64,000 nucleotides of DNA from Capniomyces stellatus (Eukaryota > Kickxellomycota > Harpellomycetes > Harpellales > Legeriomycetaceae), in assembly GCA_001661515.1 (NCBI GenBank), contig LUVW01000001.1, positions 1 through 64,000 of the forward strand, in the 5' to 3' direction. Shown here piece after piece: positions 30,427 to 41,048 of the stretch. Under the pieces are notes generated by a model that was given only the letters and a program-made list of their open reading frames with translations, ran no database searches and was not told the DNA's origin. Position numbers and translations under genes: made by a program. Numbering within the stretch: position 1 is the stretch's first letter; every line of letters starts with the position of its first letter.

Positions 30427-32429
30427 CTAATTGTGTCAAATTTTAGAACTGCTTTGGTTAACAAATTGAAAATGTATTATATTAGATGCTAGTTATGATT
30501 AATTGTTTTATGAACTCGATTCTGGCTGTATCAAATGCATACAAGCCGAGTTAAATTATGGATTATATTAACACTGGGATTGCGATATTTAGTTTGAACA
30601 TATATTTTTTTCGGATTGTAACATTTCAAATACTATATATATATGGTTGTGAGATCATTAGACGTTTGGTTTATTTGCTTGCAAGCTTTTAAACGAGCTT
30701 TTTAATATAAACGCAGCCAGATCGAATAAGATAGCGGGAAATAGTAGCAACGCTTTTTGGCATTAACTTGGCCAGTATTGATTCTGGCATCAAAAAACGC
30801 AACTGGCGTCATTTCAACCAAAAAATAGTTGATGAAAACTCCATAAAGAAAATTTACATTATATCTTGGCCATTGAATAAAATGCGCATTAAGCATTTAT
30901 TTTTCAAAGTAAAAAATCATAAATTCCGAGCACATTTGTTGTAAGCTTACTAGCAACACGCTCTAAAATCAAAATAAAATGAAGAATTGGTGGTATTGGA
31001 AACATAAATTGTGGATGTATAGTTGAAATAGTGATAATTATAAGCTTACACTCATTTTATCGATGGAAGGGTTGCTTTGGTAGGCGGGTTTTTTATTTAG
31101 TGCTCAGCCATAAAGCGTTTTTCTGGCGTTCTTCAAATATGTAGTCAGGTCAAATGTTATAGCAAAGGGTATATATAACCATTATTACACTAGTGTATTG
31201 GAAAGTTGAGGTCTAACTACTACCTCTTGAAAATAAAATGAATTAATTAAAGTTCCAACAATAAATCAGTGAAATGAAAAAGAGAGAGAAGGGTTGGATA
31301 AAGAGAAAGAAGAGTTGGAGAAAGAGAGAAGAGAGAAGAGGGAAGGAGAGCCAGAAATTGATGGGTATTAAGGTTGGAAAGCAAGTTGGTAGCTCAAGCT
31401 GAATTTAGAAACAGTAATATTTGATGAGTAATATGTGTTCATTGCTGATTTATCAGTAGAGGTAATTGTGAATGTTTGGTTAGGTGTTTGATTACAGAAT
31501 TAATATCAGGGCCAGTGCAAGTGCAAGTGATGTTTTTAGCATAAGGCTAGAACCCTTTAAAGATATTAAATTAAAATATAGTTAGTCAGTTAGTGGTGGT
31601 GGTGTCCAAGCAAAATAAATCTTAGTTTTAGTGGGTAAGTGATTTGCCTAAAGCTGGATATATTCAGAGCAGGTATTTGTGTGGAAATTGGTAGGTGATT
31701 AGATTTTGGACAAGGTACTAGAGATTGGGTAAGTTTTGGAATTTGTAATTTGAAGGATTAAGTAGGATTAAGTCATGTAAAAATCGATCAGCAAAAGTTT
31801 GTCAATCGAAAAAAGGGAAAAAAAAAAAAAGAAAAAAAAAAGAAAAAGCCAGACCAATCAGCAACGACAAATGCATGATTTTTAAATGTTAAAGCAAAAA
31901 AAATGAATTAACAAAAAAAACAGAAATGAGAAACATAGACAATAGAAGAGAATATGGGTGAGTGATTGAATGATGTTATTGGCGTTGATGAGAGGAAAAC
32001 CAGCAATGATAGCAGAATGATCGAGTAAACAATATTGATATATTAAAATGAAAAAATAAGTTGTAGTCCTGATATAAATAGCAAATTTGATTTGGTTAGG
32101 ATTGATCGATACAGCAAGGCCAAGTAAATGAAAATAAAGTGAATAGAGGAGATTTAGACAAAGCGGAAAAAAGAAAAAGAGTTTGTATGTATGTGTATAA
32201 GTTATTTGTATTGCAAATTTCACTAAACAAGCAGCTAGTAGAAATAATAGTGTTAGTAATGAAATAGTATTATAGAAACAAAAGTAAAGGTAAATGTAAA
32301 AGTCTATAAAAGAAAAGAAAAGAAAAGAAAAGAACAATATAACAATGTTAAATTAAAATAGTCAAAGCTACCCCCCCCCACCGTAAACAGCTTATTCATC
32401 ACATCAATAAGTGGATTTAAATTAATAAA
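30427..32429. other. Intergenic, purine-rich 3' flank of BBP gene
   Basis: Includes a 64-codon minus frame (30702-30896) with a true ATG and aromatic-rich peptide that I could not connect to a family; the missing first exon of the 27349-30426 gene may also be here. A GA-rich tract runs 31273-31350, an AAAAG microsatellite lies at 32307-32333 and a C9 run at 32371-32379. The 151-codon minus frame at 31882-32337 is low-complexity Phe/Leu/Ile and is rejected. Confidence 0.45.
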
Positions 32430-34800
32430 CTACATTGGAGGAGGAGGAGGTGGTGGAGTTGATGGAGGTGGTGGTGGAGGAGGTGAAGAAGGTGGTGGTG
32501 GTGGTGGTGGTGGTGGAGGGGGGGAAGAAGGTGGGGGAGGAGGGGGATACTGGTTATTTCCTGATTGAGGATACTGAGAATTAGCAGGGTATTGATGGAA
32601 TGAATTGTTGTTGTTGTTGTTGTTTTGTGGATACTTGTTGTGTTGGTATGAGGTATTGTAAGCAGGGTACTGTTGGTATGAAGAGTGGGAATTGGCCGGT
32701 GGTTGTGAGTTGTTGTTGTTGTTGTTGTTGTCGTAAAAAGGTTGCTGGAACTGGGGTTGGGAGCCATTCTGGGCTCTGTGTGATTGGTGGGAAATTGGGG
32801 GAGTTTGGGGATGGTTACTAGCGGGTCTATATACCATGTTTTGGTAATGTGGGCGAGATGATTGGCCCTGGTTGTGTTGGTGTGAGCGATATCCGTTTTG
32901 CTGATTGTTAGAGTGATGACTGTTGTTGTTGTTGTGGTGGTTGTTGTTGTGGTGGTGTTGGCGATGGTGGTGGTTTGATTGCCAAGGAGGAAGAGAAGAT
33001 GAGGAACCTCTAGATCCAATGTTTGGGTTGTGGGAATTTCTGGGGCTGTCGGATCTATTGTCTTGTGGGTGTAAAGGTGTTGAGTTTGAGGCACTTGCCC
33101 ATGGGGGAGGTGGGGGAGGTTGTCTTTCCATTGCGTTGGTTGGCTTTGATTGATTTCCAAGCGAAGCTGAAGAACCAGCAGTCAACAAACCAACGGGGCC
33201 TATTTATATATAGTAAAATGGAAATATAGTAAAATGGAAATATAGTAAAATAGATATATAGTAAAATGGATATATAGTAAAATAGATATAAAATTACCTG
33301 AACTGTTCATTCTGGATGGTGGAACGGGGCCAGAGCCGACATTTTCACCGAGTTCAGCCATTAGACTCATGTACTCTGAATTGAGCTGCATTTCCTTTTC
33401 GCGGTTTGCAGCCAATGCGTTAGGATCGTTTCTGATGTTACAATCACGTGCAATATGACCATGGCCGCCACAGGCCCTGCAGATCAAAGAGGCGGTAAAG
33501 TTCTGCTGCTCGGTACATTCCCAGCGTCTGTGGCCAGTGGCCCCGCAGTTTGGACACGTTTGCATCCCAGCCTCGTCATCCTCTCTCAGCGTTCCATTGA
33601 GCGAGGCAAGCTCTCTAAGCTGGAGGCGTTTGAGTTCGTTGTGACCCTCGGGCGACAAACACGTCTTTGCCACAATGTCCTTGACCACTTTGATTCCCTT
33701 GTTGACCTTCTCCACTGAGTCTGCAACCACCATGCAGTGCAACTCTTCGTCCGCTCCTGGCAGCATCACCTCATCCCGCGCTTTCCCCTCCTTAATCGAC
33801 CCTTTTCCTCGAATCGATATTTTGCACCCGCTCTCCGCCTCTATTTTCTTCAACGTGTTTCCTCTTGGGCCTATCAGCAGCCCTATAAAGTTGATTTCCG
33901 GATGCTCCTTTGATGGCAAAAAATACTTGTCACTAAACCTTGTTGTCTTTCGGTAGTCTGTTGGCGGCTTAAACTCCGTGTTGCTCGCTATCTGGTGCTC
34001 TATCAACTGCATCCTTTCGTCCTCCAGCTTCTTCTTGTACCTGTATTCCCGCGTATTCACCCTCTTGCCCTCATTGTTATAAATCGGCTCTGGTGATTTC
34101 GACCTATTGTTTTTATTGTTTTTTGTTTATTTTCTTCATTCTCTATTATTTTACTTGCCCTTTTATATTCATTTCCTTATACACACGCATCTTGGCTTAC
34201 TCCCTTATAAATTTCTTTCTTACCTCTCTTTGTTATTTGGCAAGTAATCCCCCGTTCGAAGTCTTCGCGTAATCTCTTCTATTCTTAATATCGCTGCGTA
34301 GTTTTCCAGCTGCTCCTTGGTCATGCTTGATGTCAACGCTGTTGGAACCCCTGGAATATTCACCTTGCTTTCTGAATCGCCCCATCGGTTTCTTCGTTTT
34401 CGCTTTCGTGTCCCATCCTCTTCCTTTTCCTCTCCTAAGTTTACAGTTTCATTTATCCTTTTATTATTCATCCTCCATTCTGCATCATTTTTAAACCTAC
34501 AATCTCAGTTTTTTGCTTGCTTCTTTTTTTACCTTTTACTCCCTCCCCCTCCTCCTCTCCCATCCTCTTGCTAATCAATCCTCCCGCTCTCATCACCGAG
34601 TTTGCCAGCTGCTTAGCTCTTTCCAAAGCCTCCATAGCATCGATTCCACCCCTATTCCCGCCCCCATTCTCTATTCCCGTCACTGGCTCGCTGCGCATTA
34701 TCTTAGCATCCCCCCTACTCTCTTCAACATACTGCCCATTGCTTTGCTCAGAGTATCTGTAGCCACCCCCACCTTTAGAATTCAGTTCCGATTCGCCCAT
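32430..34800 (-). CDS. BBP: Branchpoint-binding protein (SF1/BBP)
   Basis: Exons 34800-34533, 34479-34224, 34103-33298 and 33199-32430 give 699 residues in phase. BBP recognises the intron branch site in the early spliceosome together with U2AF65. Order seen: N-terminal linker, KRKRRNRWGDS (the ULM-like region that binds U2AF), the coiled-coil lead-in SPEPIYNNEGKRVNTREYR (179-196), the KH domain with the GxxG loop IGPRGNTLKKIE (252-263) and QUA2, two zinc knuckles CPNCGATGHRRWEC (358-371) and C-x2-C-x4-H-x4-C (383-396), then a long Asn/His/Gln- and Pro-rich tail ending in poly-Pro. The Pro tail is longer than in yeasts. The gene is essential in known fungi. A minisatellite occupies the third intron. 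Confidence 0.95.
33209..33288. repeat. 16-bp minisatellite in BBP intron 3
   Basis: About five copies of TATAGTAAAATGGAAA or TATAGTAAAATAGATA head to tail fill almost the whole intron between the donor at 33297 and the acceptor at 33200. Each unit contains AGTAAA, so several donor-like GT sites are repeated. Confidence 0.85.
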
Positions 34801-35715
34801 TTTTATAGATTACCAATTTAGAACTCGATTCTTTTTTCTTCTTTTTTTTTTCCTCGCTTCTTATCCTTTTTGTCGTTCGTATCTACCTACTTATTTTTCG
34901 GGTATACTCTATCAGACTATTGAACCTCTCTATTCTCTATTCGTCGTGCCTTTTACTAGTATATTGTTCAAACTAAATCTACTATTTTTTATACGTTTAA
35001 TTACCCCCTACACACTTTTCACTCCAAAAGATTTATTCCCTTAATTTGTTTCTTATTCCAGATTCGAATGACTTGAGCAAACTGTGTTGATTTGGCTACT
35101 GGATTTTCCTTATTTTTACTCTTTATTCCTAGAATCAAATTATTTCTAGATCAACAAGTAATTTATTCAAAGGTTTAATCGCCCTATTTCGTATATTTCC
35201 ACTTTAAACTACTAAAGTGTTTTTTCTAATATTTGTTTACAAACCGAACTAAAACTAAATTATTTCATTAAAAAAAACATTTTTTTTTTCCATCAAAAAC
35301 ACGAAATTATAATTCTGGTTGTTTTCAACGTTCATAGCTTCCAAAACCATCCAAATTCCTGTTTTACTTTTATTTATTTATCTAATCAAAATATCCACCA
35401 AATTCTCAAACAATTTAAATTATCTCTTGAACAAATCAACCCTAATACTATAGAATTTACACCTAATAACTTTTTCAACTAACCCAAAAGAAAAAAAGTA
35501 AAATTCACATCTCTGCAATAACAGTGCTTACTTTATAACCAAGAGTTAACGATGTATAGCACGATGATATGACGTGAAAGTTTTCTTGGCTTGAATAGCA
35601 GAAACTAAATCAACTGTGCTTAAGGCCATATTTTTGTGAAATTACTATACAAGTCGAGTAAACAGTTCTAGAAAAAAAAATCTATTTGAAAACAAAAACG
35701 AAAAATCCAAAGTCG
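34801..35715. other. Intergenic, upstream of BBP and downstream of SWI5
   Basis: Very AT-rich (poly-T and poly-A runs, 34830-35300). No exon, RNA gene or repeat family that I can support. Confidence 0.55.
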
Positions 35716-36644
35716 CTAATTTTCAAGCAGAATATCATATTCTTTATACAAATCCTTGACTGTCTTCCCTTCCAGCACTGCCAACTATTAGCCAATAAGC
35801 ATACAGAGAAAGCTCAAACAACGGAATGAAACAAAACTAAAGTTTACCCGTAGATTTTTCGCTTTGGCTGGGCTCAAGCTGCGGCATTCATTAAAGCACT
35901 ATTGGTGTTAGTTAGAGACTGAAGTGCCCTTACCTTTCCCATAATCAGCTGGGCTGCATCCTTGGTCTCGTTGTATACATGCAGCTTCTCTATGTGCTCA
36001 TCGACATACACTTGCGCTTCTTCTAGACTACTTTGAGCCAGAATAATAACAGTGTTTGTTAATACAGCGCTAAAATGTAACAAGTAAACACAAGCAACGA
36101 GATTGGACGCTTGGTGGTAATTTAAAGTAAATATCACGAATTATAGTTACCCTCCCCAGCTTGCCATATGCACCGTATACTCGTTCTCAAGCTCAAGGAG
36201 TTCCCTTTCTAGATTCTCAATTTCTTTTTCTAAACTGAATTAAAAGTTTGTGAGAATTGGTTTATATAGTTAGAAAACAGAAAACAGAAAACGCAAAATA
36301 GAAAGTAGAAAACAAAAAACAAAAGCAAAAAGCAAAAAGGTTGAATTTCCTCCTCCTCCACCACCACCTGGAAGGCACAACCAAGAATCACTGTATACAT
36401 ACTACTATATCTGGACATACCTCTCCTTTGTGTCATTCTTTGGTGCTAATTCCAGGTTTATTTCGATAAATAATTTTGCGTTTGAAATGCAGATTTGTTA
36501 CTGTTTAGTACGCAATTCAAGTAATATTCTGTACTGATTTAATCAAAGTTAAAAATTTGAGGGCTGGAGATGCAAGACCAAACTGTGTGACTTACCAGGC
36601 GAATTTCGAAACAATTTGCCTTTTACTCTGGTTGGTGTTTCCAT
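35716..36644 (-). CDS. SWI5: Swi5 recombination mediator, five exons
   Basis: Exons 36644-36596, 36445-36421, 36234-36151, 36069-35934 and 35784-35716 join in phase to 120 residues. Swi5 pairs with Sfr1/Mei5 and stabilises Rad51/Dmc1 filaments in recombination. The N-terminal half is a coiled coil (LEKEIENLERELLELENEY). The family core follows: DEHIEKLHVYNETKDAAQL, then MGKLAVLEGKTVKDLYKEYD at the C-terminus, the usual Swi5 ending. The length fits the family (about 85-150). Exon 2 is only 25 nt and uses acceptor GGAATTAG; a longer alternative from a TAAACAG acceptor would hit a stop. The name refers to the S. pombe gene, not the S. cerevisiae transcription factor. Confidence 0.88.
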
Positions 36645-37556
36645 TGTGTGTATTTGGACTGGTTCTCGTTTATTTATGCGTCTTGTGTTTATACTGTTGC
36701 TCTCGTCGGTTTAGGTTGGAATTTGAGTATTGACATTACATTGGTGATTAAAACAAAAAAATAACAACTACGGAAGTTAATCTGAAAAACAATTCCTATA
36801 AAGCAGTTGAGATAGTGCGTAAATAAATGCCACAAACTCGCTAAATTTTATTGATATTCCTGGAAAAAAAATAAAAATATTTGTATGTGTAAACTCGAAA
36901 ACAAGTAACAAAAAAACATTGCCAAATAAGCTGCAGATAAATGCGAATCAATAAATATCGCCGGATAAAAGAGCATTATTGGCTGAACATGAAAAAATAA
37001 AAATAAACTGTTGGATAACTCAAATCCATGTTTCGATACTGCTCTACAAGCAAATGTACAATGACGCCTCTGCCAAACTCAAAATTATTATTGTTTTCAG
37101 GGCCAGGTATTCCAAGGATGTTGACCAGCTTTAAACCATACTCCAATTCACAGAGCACCAATACGGCCAAAACACAGCAAGAAAAAATGCACCTAAGAAC
37201 CAATGGGACTTGGCTAAAAACTGTCTCAACGAAGACGCGAAGACACTGGACACTGGACGCTGGACACTGGGCGCAGTCAATTTATAAGCTTGTAGCTAAA
37301 ACTAAGCCAAGAGCATCTGAATTGCGGTACTATGTTTATCACACTCGTACAGATAATTCGGCAAAGTAAAGCAAAGTAAAGTAAAGTGTATTGTATTGTA
37401 TTGTATTCCAAGTTCCTAAAACACCAGCCCAGTTTGAAAATTAAATAATTAAAATTATTAAAATTAAAAGATATAATTAAAAGTGTACATAAAGGCAAGC
37501 AAGCACTACAAAAAAAGTAAAATCTGAGGCCCGCTAGCCAAACTCCTGCGAATACG
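36645..37556. other. Intergenic with unresolved open frames
   Basis: At 36976-37330 the minus strand has two overlapping frames with hydrophobic, protein-like character and no in-frame ATG, and the plus strand has a 114-codon frame. I could not decide between them or assign exons. A TGTCC(A/G)GTGTCCAG repeat is embedded at 37240-37270. The rest is AT-rich spacer. Confidence 0.35.
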
Positions 37557-38391
37557 TCACTCTAGATACTGCATAAACTTTGTTTCTATTGGAACGATGG
37601 ACCCAAGAAAGTAAACAAAAACAAAAAGCCCATGTTATTACGAGTTTAAGAGTTGTGGTGTTAGGCGCTTTGTAAAGCTAAAGAGTATAATGTTGGTATG
37701 CGTCTGTTTACCTAGCCGCTTTGAATAATCTTCAAGTTCCTTGGACAAGACTTCCAAGTCATCGACTTGCTTTGTTATTGAATCAACCTTTGAAAGGTAT
37801 GTATCAATCTCCTTAACTGCAAAGTTTTAAAGTTGGGAATAATAGCAACAAAAAAAAACAACACATATTTAGAATAGACTTTTACCAACCAATAAAACAC
37901 GATGTGGTTGTGCAGGTAGTCATGAATAAATACAGCAGATTGGTGATTTGGATAAATAAAAAAACGAACGTTGCAGTATTACAATTTTGTTGGACTTTGG
38001 AGGCATGGGTTACCAAGCTTTGTGATTGAATAATCATCTTCTCGTACTTTCTCTTTACCTCCACATTCAGGTGGTCTAAAAGCGACAAGTCATCGACTGA
38101 GCCTATTTTGTTGTTTCAGTAGTAGCTGTCGGCTGTTATTTTTGGAAATTATAAAGATGAATCTATTGTTACTTTTATACCGCCTTGCTTGGCAGTTTCA
38201 ACGCAAAGCGGCAGCAAATTATCAACACGCACTGCTACTGGTACAACTACGCAGCACGACTTTAGAGATCAAAGCTGTTTCTTTTTAAACGTACTAACCA
38301 ATTCGGCTTGCAAGTAATCTTTGACTTTTTCAAATGCCTCGCTTGTAGCATTTTCTTCAACGCTACACCGCTCCAAGTATTCGACATTCAT
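37557..38391 (-). CDS. BLOC1S2: BLOC-1 subunit 2 homologue, four exons
   Basis: Exons 38391-38295, 38102-37983, 37816-37712 and 37585-37557 give 116 residues, all in phase. BLOC1S2 is a helical subunit of BLOC-1/BORC complexes that position lysosome- and endosome-related organelles. The alignment is collinear with the animal protein throughout: SEAFEKVKDYLQAEL, the DDLSLLDHLN block, VKRKYEKM, and the C-terminal IDTYLSKVDSITKQVDDLE followed by YSKRLETKF. The protein is an almost continuous coiled coil. In the first intron an extra open stretch (38200-38250) is also in phase, but skipping it restores the family spacing exactly, so I leave it out. The first donor (A|GTACGT) is slightly unusual. 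Confidence 0.87.
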
Positions 38392-38669
38392 TTTTTAGCT
38401 TGTTTCGCTCGTTTTTTGATTTGGATTTCCTATTCCTCTGATCTCGATACTATATTTGCCTTTGTGGTTTTAATAAAAAAATAAACTAAAAGTTGCAATA
38501 TAGGCTATAGCACAGGGCAAGTTACAATATAAAACGCAAGTAAAGTGGAACTCCCCTAATTTCTGACTATAAACATCTTTAAAGCTTGTTTTTGTTTTTA
38601 CCAAGGTTTATAGTAATTGCAGCGGGGTTTTATGTTGAACTCGTAGAATTTGATTGGATTGGAAAGTTG

Positions 38670-38747
38670 ATTATAACTTTTTTATTTTCTACTGATTTAG
38701 GTTGTAACTTTTTTGTTTTCTATTGAATTAGGTTGTAACTTTTCTAC
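38670..38747. repeat. 31-bp tandem repeat, about 2.5 copies
   Basis: Unit TTGTAACTTTTTTGTTTTCTATTGAATTAGG (with variants) repeated head to tail in intergenic DNA upstream of the minus-strand BLOC1S2 gene. Confidence 0.8.
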
Positions 38748-39312
38748 ATCTCGTAAATTGAATCTGAAGGCCATGCACAAACCAGGTTATTCATTCCAAT
38801 AAAAAAAATCCAGGTCATTCGCTGATGTTTTTATTTTTACGCGCAAGCTTTACACCAGGTGAACAGTTTGGTATGAGTGTTCCAGTTTGGTTGGCAACAA
38901 GCTTTTGTGCAAGATATCTTTATCAATGCAATGAGTTAACTTTGTTGCCAATCCCTCAAAGTCACGTCCAGTTTAACTCAAAACTTTAAAATCCAATCTT
39001 GGATTTGTTGGTGTGATTTAGGCTACAACTAACTACAGACAAACACATTACAGGTTTTGTTTTTGCCCAATTGGTATGTTGAGGAGCGAGTAGAAGAGTT
39101 TTTGTTACTTTATGAACTATGGTTGTTATCAGATTAGTAGCTTATAACAAAAACAATGGCAAAAAAAAAAGGGGGGAGGGGGGGCAAATACCAGAATATT
39201 ATCGTGATAAAAATATAGTGTAGTGAGTGATATGTTTTGCTACTGAATTGAGGGAAAGCCCAAACATTATGCCTTTTAAGGAAAGGAAGAGGAGGCTTAG
39301 AAAGTAACACGG

Positions 39313-39368
39313 GCTGTTGGACTGTTGGACTGTTGGATTGTTGGACTGTTGAACTGTTGAACTGTTGA
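39313..39368. repeat. 8-bp tandem repeat (CTGTTGGA)n
   Basis: Seven copies of CTGTTGGA/CTGTTGAA with few changes, in intergenic sequence. No coding role seen. Confidence 0.85.
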
Positions 39369-39781
39369 AACGATTACTTGACAAATCGAAATCCAGGCAT
39401 GATGGTCAAAGTTTGTGATTATGCAAAATAAATACGAGTTCAAAAGCTTACTAATAAAAAAATAAAAAATGAAAACATTGATCTGAATATTTTATAAACA
39501 AATCGAAAGCAAAAATATAAAAAACAAAGGTGTTTTATTGGGCGGCAGTGATATACAAACATTATGGATAGTAAAGCAACCACAAAAATTAGCAAAGCTG
39601 GATAAATAAACTGAATTTGGAATTGATCACATTGCCTGAAATCTAGCTGGGATGGTTACTTTTGACAAAAACTTTAGTTGATTAATGGATAGGAGAAGCA
39701 GTAAAAATAGCTTAGTCGAGTATAAGATGGCTATTAAATGCAAACAAACATAGGTACGATAGGGTGGAATTTAAAACATAC

Positions 39782-39985
39782 ATTAAACAAATAATTGCAG
39801 CTATAGCGTGGTTGTAAGTGTATAAAAAAAAGCCAAAAAGCCAAAAAGCCAAAAAGTATGGTGGCAATAGCAAGTGGTGCGAGTTTGGCATTATTGCCAG
39901 TATGTAAAAATATCTGTGGAAGGAAGGAAAAGGTCAAGTTTTGTAAAGTACGAGATTAAAAACAAACAAGGCTGGTTATCGACAT
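39782..39985 (-). CDS. Candidate small membrane protein, 5' exons
   Basis: ATG at 39985 starts a six-codon exon (39985-39968, donor GTTTGT). A strong acceptor (CTTCCTTCCACAG) opens 39913-39782, in phase, ending at a GTATGT donor. The peptide reads through a GNNAKLAPLAIATI lead into a single hydrophobic helix (FGFLAFWLFFIHL), the layout of small mitochondrial or ER subunits. A following exon is required; one with a TTTCAG acceptor may start near 39640, but I cannot verify it. No family recognised. Confidence 0.3.
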
Positions 39986-41048
39986 AGGAGCATGCGCAAC
40001 AAGCTGTGTTTTTATTTTATTTTTTACTTTTTTTCACTTATTTTCACAAGTTTGCCACTTTAGCAGTACTTTTAAATAACAAGCTTCAATAAAACCTAAA
40101 TCCAGCTTTGACAAAAATTCAAAGGTTGAAAGTCAGTAAATATCAAAAATAAAAAATAACCAGGTTCAACTAAACTTTGACAGGCAACTAACGTTTTTGA
40201 GGCTATATATATATATATAAATATATAACTTTGAAGCACTTGAACTATAAATATATACATATATTAACACAACGAGATATTCCAAAACAATTGTACTAGC
40301 AGAAACTGCCATAAGAAGTGCAATACACACTGGTTTATAAAGAGCAAACATAGTAAGGTAATTTAGGATGTCTATTAGTTGTAGTTTAAATAAACGCATA
40401 TAAAACTTTGGTCAAGGACCCAAAGCAGTTTTAGCTGAAATCAAGTAAAAGAAAGTTTAAGAGAAAAGACGAGCAAAAGAATGCTTATGACTGGGGAGTA
40501 TGTTACACAACAACTCAAACCAGGCAAATAAGCTGATCAGCCTAATATCAAGTTTTGGTAGAGATTTATTTTTTATCGAGGCAAATTGGCAGTGATATTT
40601 TGCACAGAGTTTGTTTAAAAGAGGAGAAAAGGCATAATTTGTATAATTAAGCTGTTTGTATGAACAGAATGAATATAAATACGTAGATAAAAGTAAATGA
40701 TTAGGAATAGTAGTAGATAAAAGCAGTAGAGGAGTAGAAATAACAACATATAGAAATAGTAGAAGGGTAAATGAATAACTCTAAGCATTTACCTTATTTC
40801 AACCTTGATATTTGTGCTATAGACGAAACAGCCGACACTCTAAATTGTAGCAGTAAAAACAGTGACAGGCGGAAGCAGCAGCGATTGTAACAAAGTTACG
40901 CAAAAGAATATTTAGACAACGAGCTCTTGAGCAAACTAATGACGATTAAGTGCATTAAAGTTTGAAATAAAAATAAAAGAATCAATATTCAAAAACCCGA
41001 GTAAAAGGATAAAAAAAAACGAATAATCGGAATATCTAAAAGGACAAA

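Larger units (their letters stand above)
38392..41048. other. Long intergenic region upstream of calcineurin A
   Basis: Contains two tandem repeats and one candidate small gene listed separately. At 38830-38960 the minus strand has a clean 42-codon open stretch (beginning GRDFEGLATKLTHC) that I could not join to a start or a family. Poly-A/poly-G lies at 39159-39184 and a TA run at 40204-40225. The A-rich 300 bp before 41049 are probably the calcineurin leader. Confidence 0.4.

Noticed and set aside
31882..32337. 151-codon minus frame
   Set aside because: Low-complexity Phe/Leu/Ile/Tyr translation of an A/G-rich 3' flank, with no ordered motif and no splice context.
32417..33160. 247-codon minus frame rich in Thr/His over the BBP tail
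   Set aside because: Frame-shifted image of the Pro/Asn/Gln-rich C-terminal exon of BBP; the BBP frame is fixed by phase from the zinc-knuckle exon.
36976..37369. Overlapping minus and plus frames proposed as a small membrane protein
   Set aside because: Two competing minus frames and one plus frame are equally open and none has a start codon in context; left unresolved.
38200..38250. Extra in-phase exon in BLOC1S2 (VPVAVRVDNLLPLC)
   Set aside because: Including it would insert about 22 residues into the most conserved helix; skipping it restores exact collinearity with known BLOC1S2.
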